Shown: positions 33,542-41,261, numbered from the stretch's first letter. The stretch: 46,971 nucleotides of DNA from Thermofilaceae archaeon (GCA_026986905.1 JALSNQ010000007.1:1-46971), one strand, 5' to 3'. Program-made: numbers and translations. Notes: generated by a model from the sequence alone, not told the origin.

Positions 33542-33670
33542 TGGTGGGCCGGCCGGGATTTGAACCCGGGAGTGGGGCCCAGCGCCCGGAGGCGTGGGAC
33601 CCCCCGGTTATCAGCGTCACCCACCCGGCACAGGGGTGTCGGGTGCTCCACCGGGCTGAGCCACCGGCCC
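33542..33670 (-). tRNA. tRNA-Ile (GAT), two introns
   Basis: Minus strand. Acceptor GGGCCGG/CCGGCCC, discriminator A, encoded CCA, D-arm GCTC/GAGC, T-arm CCGGG-TTCAAAT-CCCGG. The stem CCCG-G/CCGGG with loop CTGATAA gives anticodon GAT. About 24 bases are inserted at 30/31, starting ACAC like the tRNA-Asn insert. The variable region is about 27 bases too long, with GGGCCC/GGGCGC-type complementarity, read as a second intron. Confidence 0.86.
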
Positions 33671-33684
33671 CTAGGCACATTTTT

Positions 33685-33760
33685 GCCTATGAAGGTTTTA
33701 TTTCTTATCCCGCTCCACGATCATGCGTGTCCCGGGCGGGGGATACCGCCTTTCATAGGC
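33685..33760. other. Long nested stem-loop, possible ncRNA or regulatory element
   Basis: GCCTATGAA (33685-33693) pairs perfectly with TTCATAGGC (33752-33760), and inside it ATCCCGC (33707-33713) pairs with GCGGGGGAT (33736-33744, one extra G). The element lies just upstream of tRNA-Ile on the minus strand and overlaps its probable TATA region (GAAATAAAACC). It has no ORF of note. It could be a small RNA, a terminator of something from the right, or a regulator of tRNA-Ile. Confidence 0.4.
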
Positions 33761-33865
33761 CCCTGGTGAGGGTCTCGGGCGGCGACCGTCGCCCGGGCTA
33801 GTTAGATAGTAGACGCGCAGTAGTTTATATCTCTCCACGCTAATCCTTCTGAGTGGTGGTGTGCT

Positions 33866-34234
33866 GTGGACGATGAGCTTGAGATTATTAAACGTAGAAA
33901 ACTGCTGGAGCTTCAGAAGCGTCTACTTGAGAAGACTAAGAAGAAGGCTGAGCCGGAAAAACCCGACTTTTACAGCCTGTTTTTGTCTAGCTTGACAGAT
34001 GATGGCAGAGAGATGTTCGGGAAGGCTCTGGACCAGTATGGTGACGCAGCCGCTAGGGTGGGTGAAAGTATAGGGAGGCTTATATACGCGGGGAGGATTA
34101 GGGGCAGGCTCGGCGCCGAGGAGATATACTGGATTTTCAGGGAAATAGGTATGCCCATTAGGCTTGAGACGAGGATAGTGTATAAGAAAAGGGGGGAGGT
34201 GAAGAGTATCAGCGACATGTTGAAGGAGGAGTAG
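33866..34234 (+). CDS. PDCD5-family DNA-binding protein
   Basis: Related to the archaeal/eukaryotic PDCD5 family of small, helical, double-stranded DNA-binding proteins. The N-terminal helix MDDELEIIKRRKLLELQKRLLEK is typical; residues 60-85 (AARVGESIGRLIYAGRIRGRLGAEEIYWIFREIG) match the core three-helix bundle (family: L..LAQSGRI). A C-terminal extension ETRIVYKKRGEVKSISDMLKEE is longer than usual. The start is a GTG about 40 bases after GTTTATATC. In many archaea PDCD5 lies beside S19e; here it does not. Confidence 0.78.
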   Translation: MDDELEIIKRRKLLELQKRLLEKTKKKAEPEKPDFYSLFLSSLTDDGREMFGKALDQYGDAAARVGESIGRLIYAGRIRGRLGAEEIYWIFREIGMPIRLETRIVYKKRGEVKSISDMLKEE

Positions 34235-34311
34235 TGGATGACTTTGGAGCGGCGGGGATCGTGGGAAGAGCTATATACTTGTTTCCTGGTGTAGCTAGGG
34301 AGGTGTAGAAT

Positions 34312-34620
34312 TTGGCTAAGGCCAAGAAGATAATAATCGTTGGAGCCTCTTGGGCGCCGTTTTACAGCAAGCTCAAGAAGATATGTAAGGAGATCGCGGA
34401 GGAGAAAGGGCTGGAGTTTGAAGAGAAGATAGAGGACTACATGTTCCTCATGAAGTATGGAGAAAAGGACGAGCTCGGGGGTGCAGACATCCCGCAGGTC
34501 TTCGTAGAGTTCGATGACGGCACTATAAAGCATGTGTTGACGAAGGTTCCTGTGGCAGGAAGTACGCCGGATTTCGAGGCTGCGAAAAAGGCTATACTTG
34601 ACGCAGTGGAGGGGCAGTAG
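34312..34620 (+). CDS. Thioredoxin-fold protein lacking the CxxC site
   Basis: A 102-residue protein with a thioredoxin-like order: strand KKIIIVGAS, the segment SWAPFYSKLKKICKEIAEEKGLEFEEKI in place of the usual WCxxCK helix, the cis-Pro-like DIPQVFVEFDDGT, and a C-terminal helix. The two redox cysteines are replaced (WAPF), and the only Cys is in KKIC, so a redox role is doubtful; binding or regulation is more likely. The TTG start is supported by GGAGGTG seven bases upstream, and CTATATACTTG is a TATA box. The 3' end overlaps polB by 29 bases. Confidence 0.65.
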   Translation: MAKAKKIIIVGASWAPFYSKLKKICKEIAEEKGLEFEEKIEDYMFLMKYGEKDELGGADIPQVFVEFDDGTIKHVLTKVPVAGSTPDFEAAKKAILDAVEGQ

Positions 34621-37108
34621 CCTTCTTTGCGCCGCCCATGAAGCTTTCAAGGCCCCTGCCCCCCATTATTTCGTCGAAAGATATGTCGAGCGCATCTAGT
34701 ATCTGTTCTAGCGTCGTGCGGAGTGCTTCCACGTACTTCTCGGTATCCACTTCATCTATGCGCGCTAGCTGAACGGGCTTTACTCCTTCTTTGTCGCGGG
34801 TCTTCACAAAGCTGACGATCTCTCCCACTTCTATCTTGCCGCGGTACGGTAGAAGCTGTTTCGCGGCTTTTACATGCTGGGGCGTGTTCTTGGTGTACTC
34901 GCTAAGGGGCTTTGTCAGCGCCACTTTGAAGGCCAGCTGGTTCAGCGGTATGTTCTTCTTTTCGAGATCGATGTATGTTTCCCTCACGGCCTCCTTTATT
35001 TTGTCAAGGCTTTTCTCGAAACTTTCCATGTTCTCCGCGTCTGCTAGAATCTCTACAAGCTTGTAGAAGAGTTGCTTTATAAACTCGGGAGTGTTCCTCT
35101 TTTTACCCGTCAGGCCCTTTATGTCGGGCTTCCCCTCTTTCAGCATTCCAAGGTAGTTCTTCTTCCTACGGCTAAACACAACCCACTTATACTCCTTATC
35201 GATGCCTAGGTCGATCTGCAGCTCCTCCAGGCTTCTCCTTATTATCTCCTCAACCTGTTCAGGAGAGGGGTTCCAGAGGAAAAGGCTGTCGGTGTCGCCA
35301 TAAAGTACTGGCAACCCCATCTTCAAAGCCATCTCCATCGTTTTTAGGATACTATATCTTCCCAGCGCGGTGGTGCTTTCTGCTACTGGCGGACAGTAAA
35401 GTGGGAAGCTCTCCGCGCCGAATACGCCGTAGCTAGCGTTTATAAACACCTTCAACGCCGCCTGGACGACCTTGTACTGGGCCCTAAGCAGCGGGTCTTC
35501 CGTCTTCTTCGAAAGAGGCTTGTAAATGTATACTCTGAGATCCCTTAGTATTCCTACAAGCGTCGACATCATACCCCGTTTACGCCTACATACCCAGTGT
35601 GGTGTGCCGGGAACCTTGTTGTCCCTGCACTCAGGGTGGGGGCAGTTCACCGTCTCATAGCTCAGGTTCCACGTCTTTATAACGCTTGGATACAGGCTCG
35701 CGAAGTCTACCACTACCACGTTAAAGTAGACGCCGGGAACGGGGTCTATGACTATGGCGCCCATATACTTTTTGCCTTTAATGACGGCCTTAGTCACCGT
35801 CTTGCCCTTCAACGCCATTATGTCCTCGGGATTCGGTATGAGCCAGCCCCTCTGCCTGTGCTCGTAGTAGAAGAGGTTCCTTATCCAGGCGGAAATATTG
35901 TGCCTTGTCAGGTCGTCGAGAGGGAGCTTCGATATCCTCATCATGAGAACTATAAGCTTCATTACAAGGTCGTCGTTGAATGAAGTTAGCTTGTAGGTGA
36001 TCTCCGCGTCCCTGAAGCTGTACTCCGCGAGCTTCTGGGGGGTCATCTCCGAGATCGGTTCTTCATGTTTAACCTTCCCCTCCCCTAGGAGAGCCGTGGC
36101 TATCTCGTCTAGTGTTCTACCCTCACGGTATTTGTTGGCGAAGGCGTAGACTCTCATGGATCTGTTGGTGAAAAACTTGTAGAGGTCAAGGTGTATGCCG
36201 GGCTTCACTCTCGTCTCATCGCTGTGTGCAGTGTACTCTATCGGTACGTCGTCTTCTCTAAAGCCCAGTTTTAGAGCCCTGTTGTATAGATACGGCATAT
36301 CGAAGTGGTCGCCGTTAAATGTTATAACTATAGGATAGCTCCGTATAAGATTGAAAGTAGCGGCTAGAAGCTCTCTCTCACTCTCAAACACCGTTATCTC
36401 GCCGCCCTCAACATTCACGCCGGCCATCTCGCCCCTCTTTAACATGTACACGCCCCGTTTGCCGTCTGAGGAATAATACGATACGGCTATTACGGGGTAG
36501 GCTGCTTCACGGGGGTTTGGTACAAGGCCTGCCGTAGACTCTACTTCTATGTCTATGGCTATCCGGCGGAGATGGGGTATGGGCGCCTCGAAGAGCAGTG
36601 CCCACTCCATAGCCTCCTTTGCCAGGTGTTTGTCCTTGTATATTCCCGAGATCTTCTCCTCCATTTTTTCGGAAATCCTATTTACGGCTAAAACAGGGAC
36701 ACCGTTTTTAAGTATATACGGCATCCCGGGCAGCAGGTGGTTATCGTATATGTAGTTGTGAGTATATTTTATCCTAGCCTCCCAGGCGTGGCCCTTAAGG
36801 ATGTCTCTAAGGCTGTTCCTTGCGCCTCCCACTGAAAGGGGGTCCAGCGCCTCAACTTTAGTCATCAACACCCATTGATCCCTAAGTGCATCGTACCTCT
36901 CGACCACATCGAGCCTGTTGAATCCCTTATTCTTGAGAACCTCCGGGTATTCTTCAAGTATTTTATTCGGAGGTAGATCCGAAAGCAGATAGGGTTTATG
37001 ACCCCAGGGGTCGGGTATATCGACTATACCCCCCCTCTCTTCGTCATAGAATATTAAATGGGCCCGCCTCTCCCTTCCCTCATACTTCACAGAGAGGAGG
37101 TATAGCAT
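34592..37108 (-). CDS. polB: Replicative DNA polymerase B (PolB1 type)
   Basis: Family B DNA polymerase with proofreading, 838 residues, closest in layout to crenarchaeal PolB1. The 3'-5' exonuclease motifs are AIDIEVE near residue 187, TFNGDHFDMPY near 266 and YSFRDAEITYK near 366. Polymerase motifs are DFASLYPSVI (A, near 475), KVFINASYGVFG (B, near 556) and YGDTDS (C, near 604), with all acidic catalytic residues in place. The C-terminus (MGGRGLESFMGGAKKATAPPLRQV) is short. The start ATG immediately follows the TAA of a small zinc protein gene with no gap, so the two form one operon. The 3' end overlaps the thioredoxin-fold gene. Confidence 0.97.
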   Translation of the reverse strand: MLYLLSVKYEGRERRAHLIFYDEERGGIVDIPDPWGHKPYLLSDLPPNKILEEYPEVLKNKGFNRLDVVERYDALRDQWVLMTKVEALDPLSVGGARNSLRDILKGHAWEARIKYTHNYIYDNHLLPGMPYILKNGVPVLAVNRISEKMEEKISGIYKDKHLAKEAMEWALLFEAPIPHLRRIAIDIEVESTAGLVPNPREAAYPVIAVSYYSSDGKRGVYMLKRGEMAGVNVEGGEITVFESERELLAATFNLIRSYPIVITFNGDHFDMPYLYNRALKLGFREDDVPIEYTAHSDETRVKPGIHLDLYKFFTNRSMRVYAFANKYREGRTLDEIATALLGEGKVKHEEPISEMTPQKLAEYSFRDAEITYKLTSFNDDLVMKLIVLMMRISKLPLDDLTRHNISAWIRNLFYYEHRQRGWLIPNPEDIMALKGKTVTKAVIKGKKYMGAIVIDPVPGVYFNVVVVDFASLYPSVIKTWNLSYETVNCPHPECRDNKVPGTPHWVCRRKRGMMSTLVGILRDLRVYIYKPLSKKTEDPLLRAQYKVVQAALKVFINASYGVFGAESFPLYCPPVAESTTALGRYSILKTMEMALKMGLPVLYGDTDSLFLWNPSPEQVEEIIRRSLEELQIDLGIDKEYKWVVFSRRKKNYLGMLKEGKPDIKGLTGKKRNTPEFIKQLFYKLVEILADAENMESFEKSLDKIKEAVRETYIDLEKKNIPLNQLAFKVALTKPLSEYTKNTPQHVKAAKQLLPYRGKIEVGEIVSFVKTRDKEGVKPVQLARIDEVDTEKYVEALRTTLEQILDALDISFDEIMGGRGLESFMGGAKKATAPPLRQV

Positions 37109-37330
37109 TTAAAACCCCCTCGTAAACCGCTCGGTTTTCCAAACATTTTTCCTATATGCTTTTTTGAATTCCTTATAGTGTTTCCTGCATAAATATACGC
37201 GTCTAGAGTCCGGGTTCTTTAACTTAAAACCTACCTTGCTTTCTTCAATCTTCTCCCGTGAGACCGAGCGTACAGCCTTCTCCTCGCACCCTTCTACGCT
37301 GCATACTTCGCCCTTAGATACGCGTCCCAT
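37109..37330 (-). CDS. Small zinc-finger-like protein in operon with polB
   Basis: A 73-residue basic protein with four likely zinc ligands: CSVEGC (residues 10-15) and CRKHY (near 48-52). Basic and aromatic residues (EFKKAYRKNVWKTERFTRGF) at the C-terminus suggest nucleic-acid or polymerase contact. The stop codon and the polB ATG touch (TAAATG), so expression is almost certainly linked. A TATA-like GTTATAAC is about 35 bases before the ATG. Sulfolobus PolB1 has small accessory subunits, but I see no clear similarity from memory and do not claim homology. Confidence 0.72.
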   Translation of the reverse strand: MGRVSKGEVCSVEGCEEKAVRSVSREKIEESKVGFKLKNPDSRRVYLCRKHYKEFKKAYRKNVWKTERFTRGF

Positions 37331-37484
37331 AATTCAACCTAAGGGGATACACGTGTGGAGTGTTATAACATTATTTCGCAGGGTAGCCTGAACGTAATAC
37401 CCCTCTTTTACCCGGAGCCTTCGTTAGAAGAGTTGTAACAATGAATTGGGGCGGCGTGTCTGAAGAGGAATAAATACCACGGTT

Positions 37485-37640
37485 TTACTTCTTGTATCTC
37501 TTAGGGCGTAAATCTCTGCTCTTGCAGCGTCTACAGCGCTCCGCGTCCCAGGGATTCAATGCGCCGCAGCGTCTACATATCTTTACCCTAAATGTGTGCT
37601 CTAGGGCTATCTGTAGCTTTTCCGGATCCCTGATCGGCAT
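37485..37640 (-). CDS. rpl40e: Ribosomal protein L40e
   Basis: A 51-residue gene missed by the ORF track. The translation starts [20 protein letters not shown] and has the zinc ligands of L40e, [20 protein letters not shown], ending LRPKRYKK. L40e is the large-subunit protein fused to ubiquitin in eukaryotes; in archaea it stands alone. The TATA-like AATATATAG lies about 33 bases before the ATG, inside the end of the acetyltransferase gene, so it has its own promoter but may also be read from upstream. Confidence 0.9.
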   Translation of the reverse strand: MPIRDPEKLQIALEHTFRVKICRRCGALNPWDAERCRRCKSRDLRPKRYKK

Positions 37641-37687
37641 ACGCCAGACACCCAGCACATCCAGCCTTGCACACTATATATTTTCTT

Positions 37688-38188
37688 CTATGCGGGTCTA
37701 GCCATGAGGTAAGCGTCTTCGCCGTCGCCATAGTATTTTTGGAGTACCTTTACTGCTTTAAAGCCCAGTTTCTTGTAGAGAGATATCGCCGGCATATTGC
37801 TAACCCTGACTTCAAGGTAAAACTCGTCTGCGCCGTAAACGTTCTTCATAGCCTCCATAGCCTTCTTCATGAGGGCTGTCGCCACGCCGCGTCGCCGAGC
37901 TTTAGGAAGAACTGCCAGCGAAACTATATGCCCCTTGCGCCCCACTACAGATGGGTTAGTATAGAGTGAGTCGTACTCAACGCGGCACATTATATAGCCA
38001 ACTATCTCGCCATTCATTTCGGCTACAAGAAACGCTTTAGGAAAATTATGGAGGTGGAGCTTAAAATAGAATCTCGGGTAGTTCTCGGGTAGGGTTCGTT
38101 TGTTTATATCTATCACCGCCTCAATATCTTCTTCCCGGGCCTCTCTTACGGTGAAGCCGCCTTTGCTTATCATAGATATTTTCAGCAA
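37688..38188 (-). CDS. N-terminal acetyltransferase, Ard1/RimI type
   Basis: A GNAT-family enzyme of the archaeal Ard1 type, which acetylates N-termini of many proteins. FTVREAREEDIEAVIDINKRTLPENYPRFYFKLHLHNFPKAFLVAE at the start is characteristic of this group, HIVSLAVLPKARRRGVATALMKKAMEAM (near residue 87) holds the acetyl-CoA binding Q/RxxGxG/A loop, and FYLEVRVSNMPAISLYKKLGF closes the fold. Length 166 fits. The listed ATG is used; an in-frame ATG five codons later is possible. It precedes L40e on the same strand. Confidence 0.9.
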   Translation of the reverse strand: MLKISMISKGGFTVREAREEDIEAVIDINKRTLPENYPRFYFKLHLHNFPKAFLVAEMNGEIVGYIMCRVEYDSLYTNPSVVGRKGHIVSLAVLPKARRRGVATALMKKAMEAMKNVYGADEFYLEVRVSNMPAISLYKKLGFKAVKVLQKYYGDGEDAYLMARPA

Positions 38189-38284
38189 AACGCGGGGTGC
38201 TGATTAGGGTTTCGGCGCCCCTAGGGTACAGTTATAATATATCCCTTAGATTTTGTGAAAACTATATGAGTTTTATAAAAAAAT

Positions 38285-38875
38285 TCACCTTTCTATCAAC
38301 ACGTCCAGCTCTTTAAGTTTATTATAGATCTTCTCTATAGCCTCCTTTACCTGCTCCTCCTTCTTAGCGCCGGTACAGACGACCTTACCGCTGGAGAATA
38401 TGAGGAGCACGACCTTGGGGTCACGCATCCTATATATAAGCCCTGGAAACTGCTCCGGCTCATACATGGCGCCCTCCAGTAAGAACGCTGCCCGTTCAAG
38501 ATCCACTCCCGCCTTTAGGTTGGCACTTGCTACGACGTTCTGGATCTCTATTATGGGTTTGTTTTTTATCTCTATTCCGTGGGCTTTAAGCAGTTTTATG
38601 ATGCTATTTACTGCTTTGTACACCTCGCTTTCCGACTTAGCTCCTGTACAGACCATTTTGCCGCTAGAGAATATCAGCGTCGCTGTTTTCGGCTTGTTTA
38701 GCCTAAGCACTAAGCCTGGAAACTTTCGGACCCCGGGTCCGGAGACCCGGAGTGTTCCGGGCTGTATTCAGCGTTGGGGACTCTTTCAGCTATTTTTTCT
38801 AAGTCGAGTTTGTGGTTTATCGAAACTGATGCTACTACATTCTGTATTTCATATGTCGGTTTTGCTATTTTGCAT
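38285..38875 (-). pseudogene. tbp: TATA-binding protein gene, split by a 29-base insertion and a start frameshift
   Basis: TBP binds promoter TATA boxes for all archaeal transcription. The ORF track shows only a 141-residue piece starting [26 protein letters not shown]; the missing first part lies just upstream in another frame ([36 protein letters not shown]). Removing 29 bases at 38724-38752 joins the two parts as SPE-QFPGL, exactly the family sequence. The start also needs a correction: ATG 38875 is in another frame, and one fewer A in the ATGCAAAATAG run gives MQIAKPTYEIQ. With both changes the protein is 186 residues, the normal TBP size, with both repeats intact. It may be a pseudogene, a gene with an unusual intron, or a sequence error. 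TATA-like CTATAAATA is about 26 bases upstream. Confidence 0.85.
38724..38752 (-). other. 29-base palindromic insertion inside tbp
   Basis: Read on the minus strand, the insert folds into a nine-base-pair hairpin, CUCCGGGUC with GACCCGGGG (one G-U pair), closed by a UCCG tetraloop, followed by UCCGAAA. The flanking coding bases GGAA and UUCC can also pair, bringing the two exon ends together. I tested a canonical bulge-helix-bulge motif at both possible junctions and it does not form, so a classical archaeal intron is not supported. The length is not a multiple of three. Confidence 0.75.
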
Positions 38876-38980
38876 CACCTCTTAGCCGCATGTCACTATT
38901 TATAGGTTTATTAAGGGTATATAAAGCACCCGTTTAAATATGCCCAGGTTATTTTCTGTTGAAAAATATTTTTTGGTTAA

Positions 38981-39412
38981 CTACACGTGGTGAAATAATA
39001 TTTTTTCAATAATTAGCTTTAGGGTGCCAAAATATGGGATAACGAGAATGACTTTTCCCTTAATCTGCGCTAGGGAGGGGTGTATGGCGTCGGCAAAAAC
39101 ATTTGCATCGCCTTTTGTCAGGAAGGTTCCGTCTTCGAGCTGCTTAACAATTCTATGAACGACGAGGGCTTTTCCTGTTGTATACACGACTATATCTCCT
39201 GGTTTATAATGGCTTTGTCCTTGAACTATGACTAAGTCTCCTACATGGAGTGTCGGCTCCATGCTCCAGCTTGAAACCACCGCTAACGGGACGCTGGTGT
39301 TGAGCAGTGAATGTAGGAAGAAGAACAATAATATGAACACGGCGAGAATTGTTATGAATAGCAGGTTTTCCAAGCGGTCTTTTTTGCCCCTGCTTTCATC
39401 CCCTTCAGTCAT
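38981..39412 (-). CDS. Signal peptidase I, archaeal/Sec11 type
   Basis: Membrane protease that cuts signal peptides from exported proteins. An N-terminal transmembrane helix (LLFITILAVFILLFFFLHSLL) is followed by VVSSWSMEPTLHVGDLVIVQ with the catalytic Ser, ALVVHRIVKQL with the catalytic His (replacing the bacterial Lys, Sec11 type), and LTKGDANVFAD with conserved Asp residues. The ORF track begins at a TTG; the ATG at 39412 gives 143 residues and is preferred. It is divergent from the thermosome gene and would process the secreted proteins seen elsewhere in the window. Confidence 0.93.
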   Translation of the reverse strand: MTEGDESRGKKDRLENLLFITILAVFILLFFFLHSLLNTSVPLAVVSSWSMEPTLHVGDLVIVQGQSHYKPGDIVVYTTGKALVVHRIVKQLEDGTFLTKGDANVFADAIHPSLAQIKGKVILVIPYFGTLKLIIEKILFHHV

Positions 39413-39460
39413 GGCCGTTGGCAATCAGGGGTTAGAGGGCTAAGGGTTTTTCGACAAAAT

Positions 39461-39470
39461 CTATATATAG
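39461..39470. promoter_or_regulatory. Palindromic TATA element between signal peptidase and thermosome
   Basis: CTATATATAG is a perfect palindrome in the intergenic region. On the plus strand it lies 46 bases before the thermosome ATG, and on the minus strand it could drive signal peptidase I. A symmetric TATA box could serve both directions; upstream BRE bases would decide the main direction. Confidence 0.5.
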
Positions 39471-39515
39471 AAGCGATAATTGTTGTCTCACGCAGTAGGG
39501 TGAAGGGTGAGTGGA

Positions 39516-41153
39516 ATGGCTGCGGTGCCATCTGGACAGACTGTTCCAGTATTAGTGTTGAAGGAGGGAGCAACCCGCACCACTGGTAGGGACGCCAGGC
39601 GCGCCAACATATTCGCGGCAAAGGTTATCGCTGAGACGCTATCCTCCTCCCTCGGCCCCCGAGGGATGGACAAGCTACTGGTAGACTCCTTCGGTAACGC
39701 GACCATTACCGGGGACGGTGCAACTATACTTAAGGAAATGGAGGTGCAGCACCCAGCGGCGAAGATGCTTGTAGAGGTGGCCAAGGCGCAGGACGACGAA
39801 GTCGGTGACGGAACCACTACAGTGGTGGTTCTCGCCGGCAAGCTCCTAGAGTCCGCCGAGGAGCTACTAGACGGCGAGATACACCCCACGATAATAACTG
39901 AGGGATACGAGAAGGCGATGATAGAGGCTGTGAAGCACGTAGACTCTATTGCTGAGAAGGTCGATCCAACGGACAAGGAGGTGTTGGCGAAGATAGCTAA
40001 AACCGCGCTGAGCAGCAAGGTGGTCGCCGAGTTTAAGGAGCACCTCTCCAAGCTGATAGTCGACGCCGCGCTGCAGGTCATGGAGAAGAAGGATGGAAAG
40101 TATGAACTGGACCTCGACAACATAAAGATTGAGAAGAAGCGTGGGGAGAGCCTCGAGGAGTCCACCCTTGTAAAAGGGATAGTCCTCGACAAGGAGGTTG
40201 TGCACCCGGCTATGCCTAAGAGGGTTGAGAATGCTAAGATTGCTCTTATTGATGCGCCCCTCGAAGTCGAGAAGCCAGAGTGGACTGCGAAGATAAATGT
40301 GACCGACCCCGAACAGCTGAAGATGTTCCTCGACCAGGAGGCGGAGATTCTCAGGAAGAAAGTAGAGAGGATTCGTGAGAGTGGTGCTAATGTGGTGTTT
40401 TGTCAGAAGGGTATTGATGATCTTGCGCAGTATTATCTTGCGAAGGCTGGTATTCTTGCTGTTCGTAGGGTTAAGAAGAGTGATATGGAGAAGCTTGCGC
40501 GCGCCACTGGTGCCCGTATAGTTACGAGGGTGGAGGACATATCCCCAGACGCCCTGGGCAGCGCGGAGCTCGTCGAGGAGCGCAAGGTGGCGGACGAGAA
40601 GATGGTCTTCGTAGAAGGCTGCCCCAACCCCAAAGCAGTGACTATACTTCTACGCGGCGGCGCAGAGCACATAGTCGATGAGGCGGAGCGCGCCGTGCAT
40701 GACGCGCTCAGCGTTGTGAGGAACGTTATTAGGGAGCCGAAGATAGTCGCTGGCGGCGGCGCGGTTGAAATAGAGCTTGCGTTAAAGCTCAGGGAGTTCT
40801 CGAAGACCCTTCCAAGCAAGGAGCAGCTTGCTGTGCAGAAGTATGCAGAGGCCCTTGAAAACATAGCTGCAATCTTGGCGCAGAACGCTGGTCTGGAGCC
40901 TGTAGACGTCATCGCGGAGCTGAAGAAGCTGCATGCCGAGGGCAAGAAGTGGGCTGGCGTGAACGCCTTTACTGGCAAGGTCGAGGACATGATGGAGGCC
41001 GGCGTGATAGAGCCTGCAAGCGTGAAAAAGCAGGTGCTGAAGTCCGCAACCGAGGCTGCCATAATGATACTTAGGATAGATGATATAATTGCCGCAGCGC
41101 CTCCGAAGGAAGAGAAGAAGGAGGGCAAAGAGGGCAAGGGGCCTAGTTTTTAA
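39516..41153 (+). CDS. Thermosome subunit
   Basis: Group II chaperonin subunit that folds proteins in an ATP-driven double ring in the cytoplasm. ATP-site motifs are SSSLGPRGMDKLLVDSFGNATITGDGATILKEM and AKAQDDEVGDGTTTVVVLAGKLL near residue 85, and VAGGGAVEIELALKLREFS near 405. The ATG at 39516 (MAAVPSGQTVPVL) follows a GGGTGAGTGG stretch; a GTG three codons earlier is possible. The 545 residues match the family. The C-terminus is EEKKEGKEGKGPSF without a GGM repeat. A stretch at about 40370-40500 has codon use rich in T-ending codons, unlike the rest. In crenarchaea other thermosome paralogues usually exist. Confidence 0.97.
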   Translation: MAAVPSGQTVPVLVLKEGATRTTGRDARRANIFAAKVIAETLSSSLGPRGMDKLLVDSFGNATITGDGATILKEMEVQHPAAKMLVEVAKAQDDEVGDGTTTVVVLAGKLLESAEELLDGEIHPTIITEGYEKAMIEAVKHVDSIAEKVDPTDKEVLAKIAKTALSSKVVAEFKEHLSKLIVDAALQVMEKKDGKYELDLDNIKIEKKRGESLEESTLVKGIVLDKEVVHPAMPKRVENAKIALIDAPLEVEKPEWTAKINVTDPEQLKMFLDQEAEILRKKVERIRESGANVVFCQKGIDDLAQYYLAKAGILAVRRVKKSDMEKLARATGARIVTRVEDISPDALGSAELVEERKVADEKMVFVEGCPNPKAVTILLRGGAEHIVDEAERAVHDALSVVRNVIREPKIVAGGGAVEIELALKLREFSKTLPSKEQLAVQKYAEALENIAAILAQNAGLEPVDVIAELKKLHAEGKKWAGVNAFTGKVEDMMEAGVIEPASVKKQVLKSATEAAIMILRIDDIIAAAPPKEEKKEGKEGKGPSF

Positions 41154-41261
41154 ATAAAATAAAAAATTAAATTATAAAAAATATTTTATGCGGGGAGTTG
41201 GTGGCCAGCCCCTGCAATATATATAAGAAATATATAACGGGTATTCTTTTCCCACACGCTT

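Noticed and set aside
37360-37480. Possible box C/D small RNA
   Set aside because: There are CTGA motifs near 37388 and 37460 and ATGAA near 37440, but no proper RTGATGA C box at the expected 5' position. The evidence is too weak.
38715-38765. Canonical bulge-helix-bulge intron in tbp
   Set aside because: At both possible junctions the four intron bases after the 5' bulge (UCCG or CUCC) cannot pair with the exon bases after the 3' bulge (UUUC or GUUU). The flanking GGAA/UUCC pairing is real but not enough for the motif.
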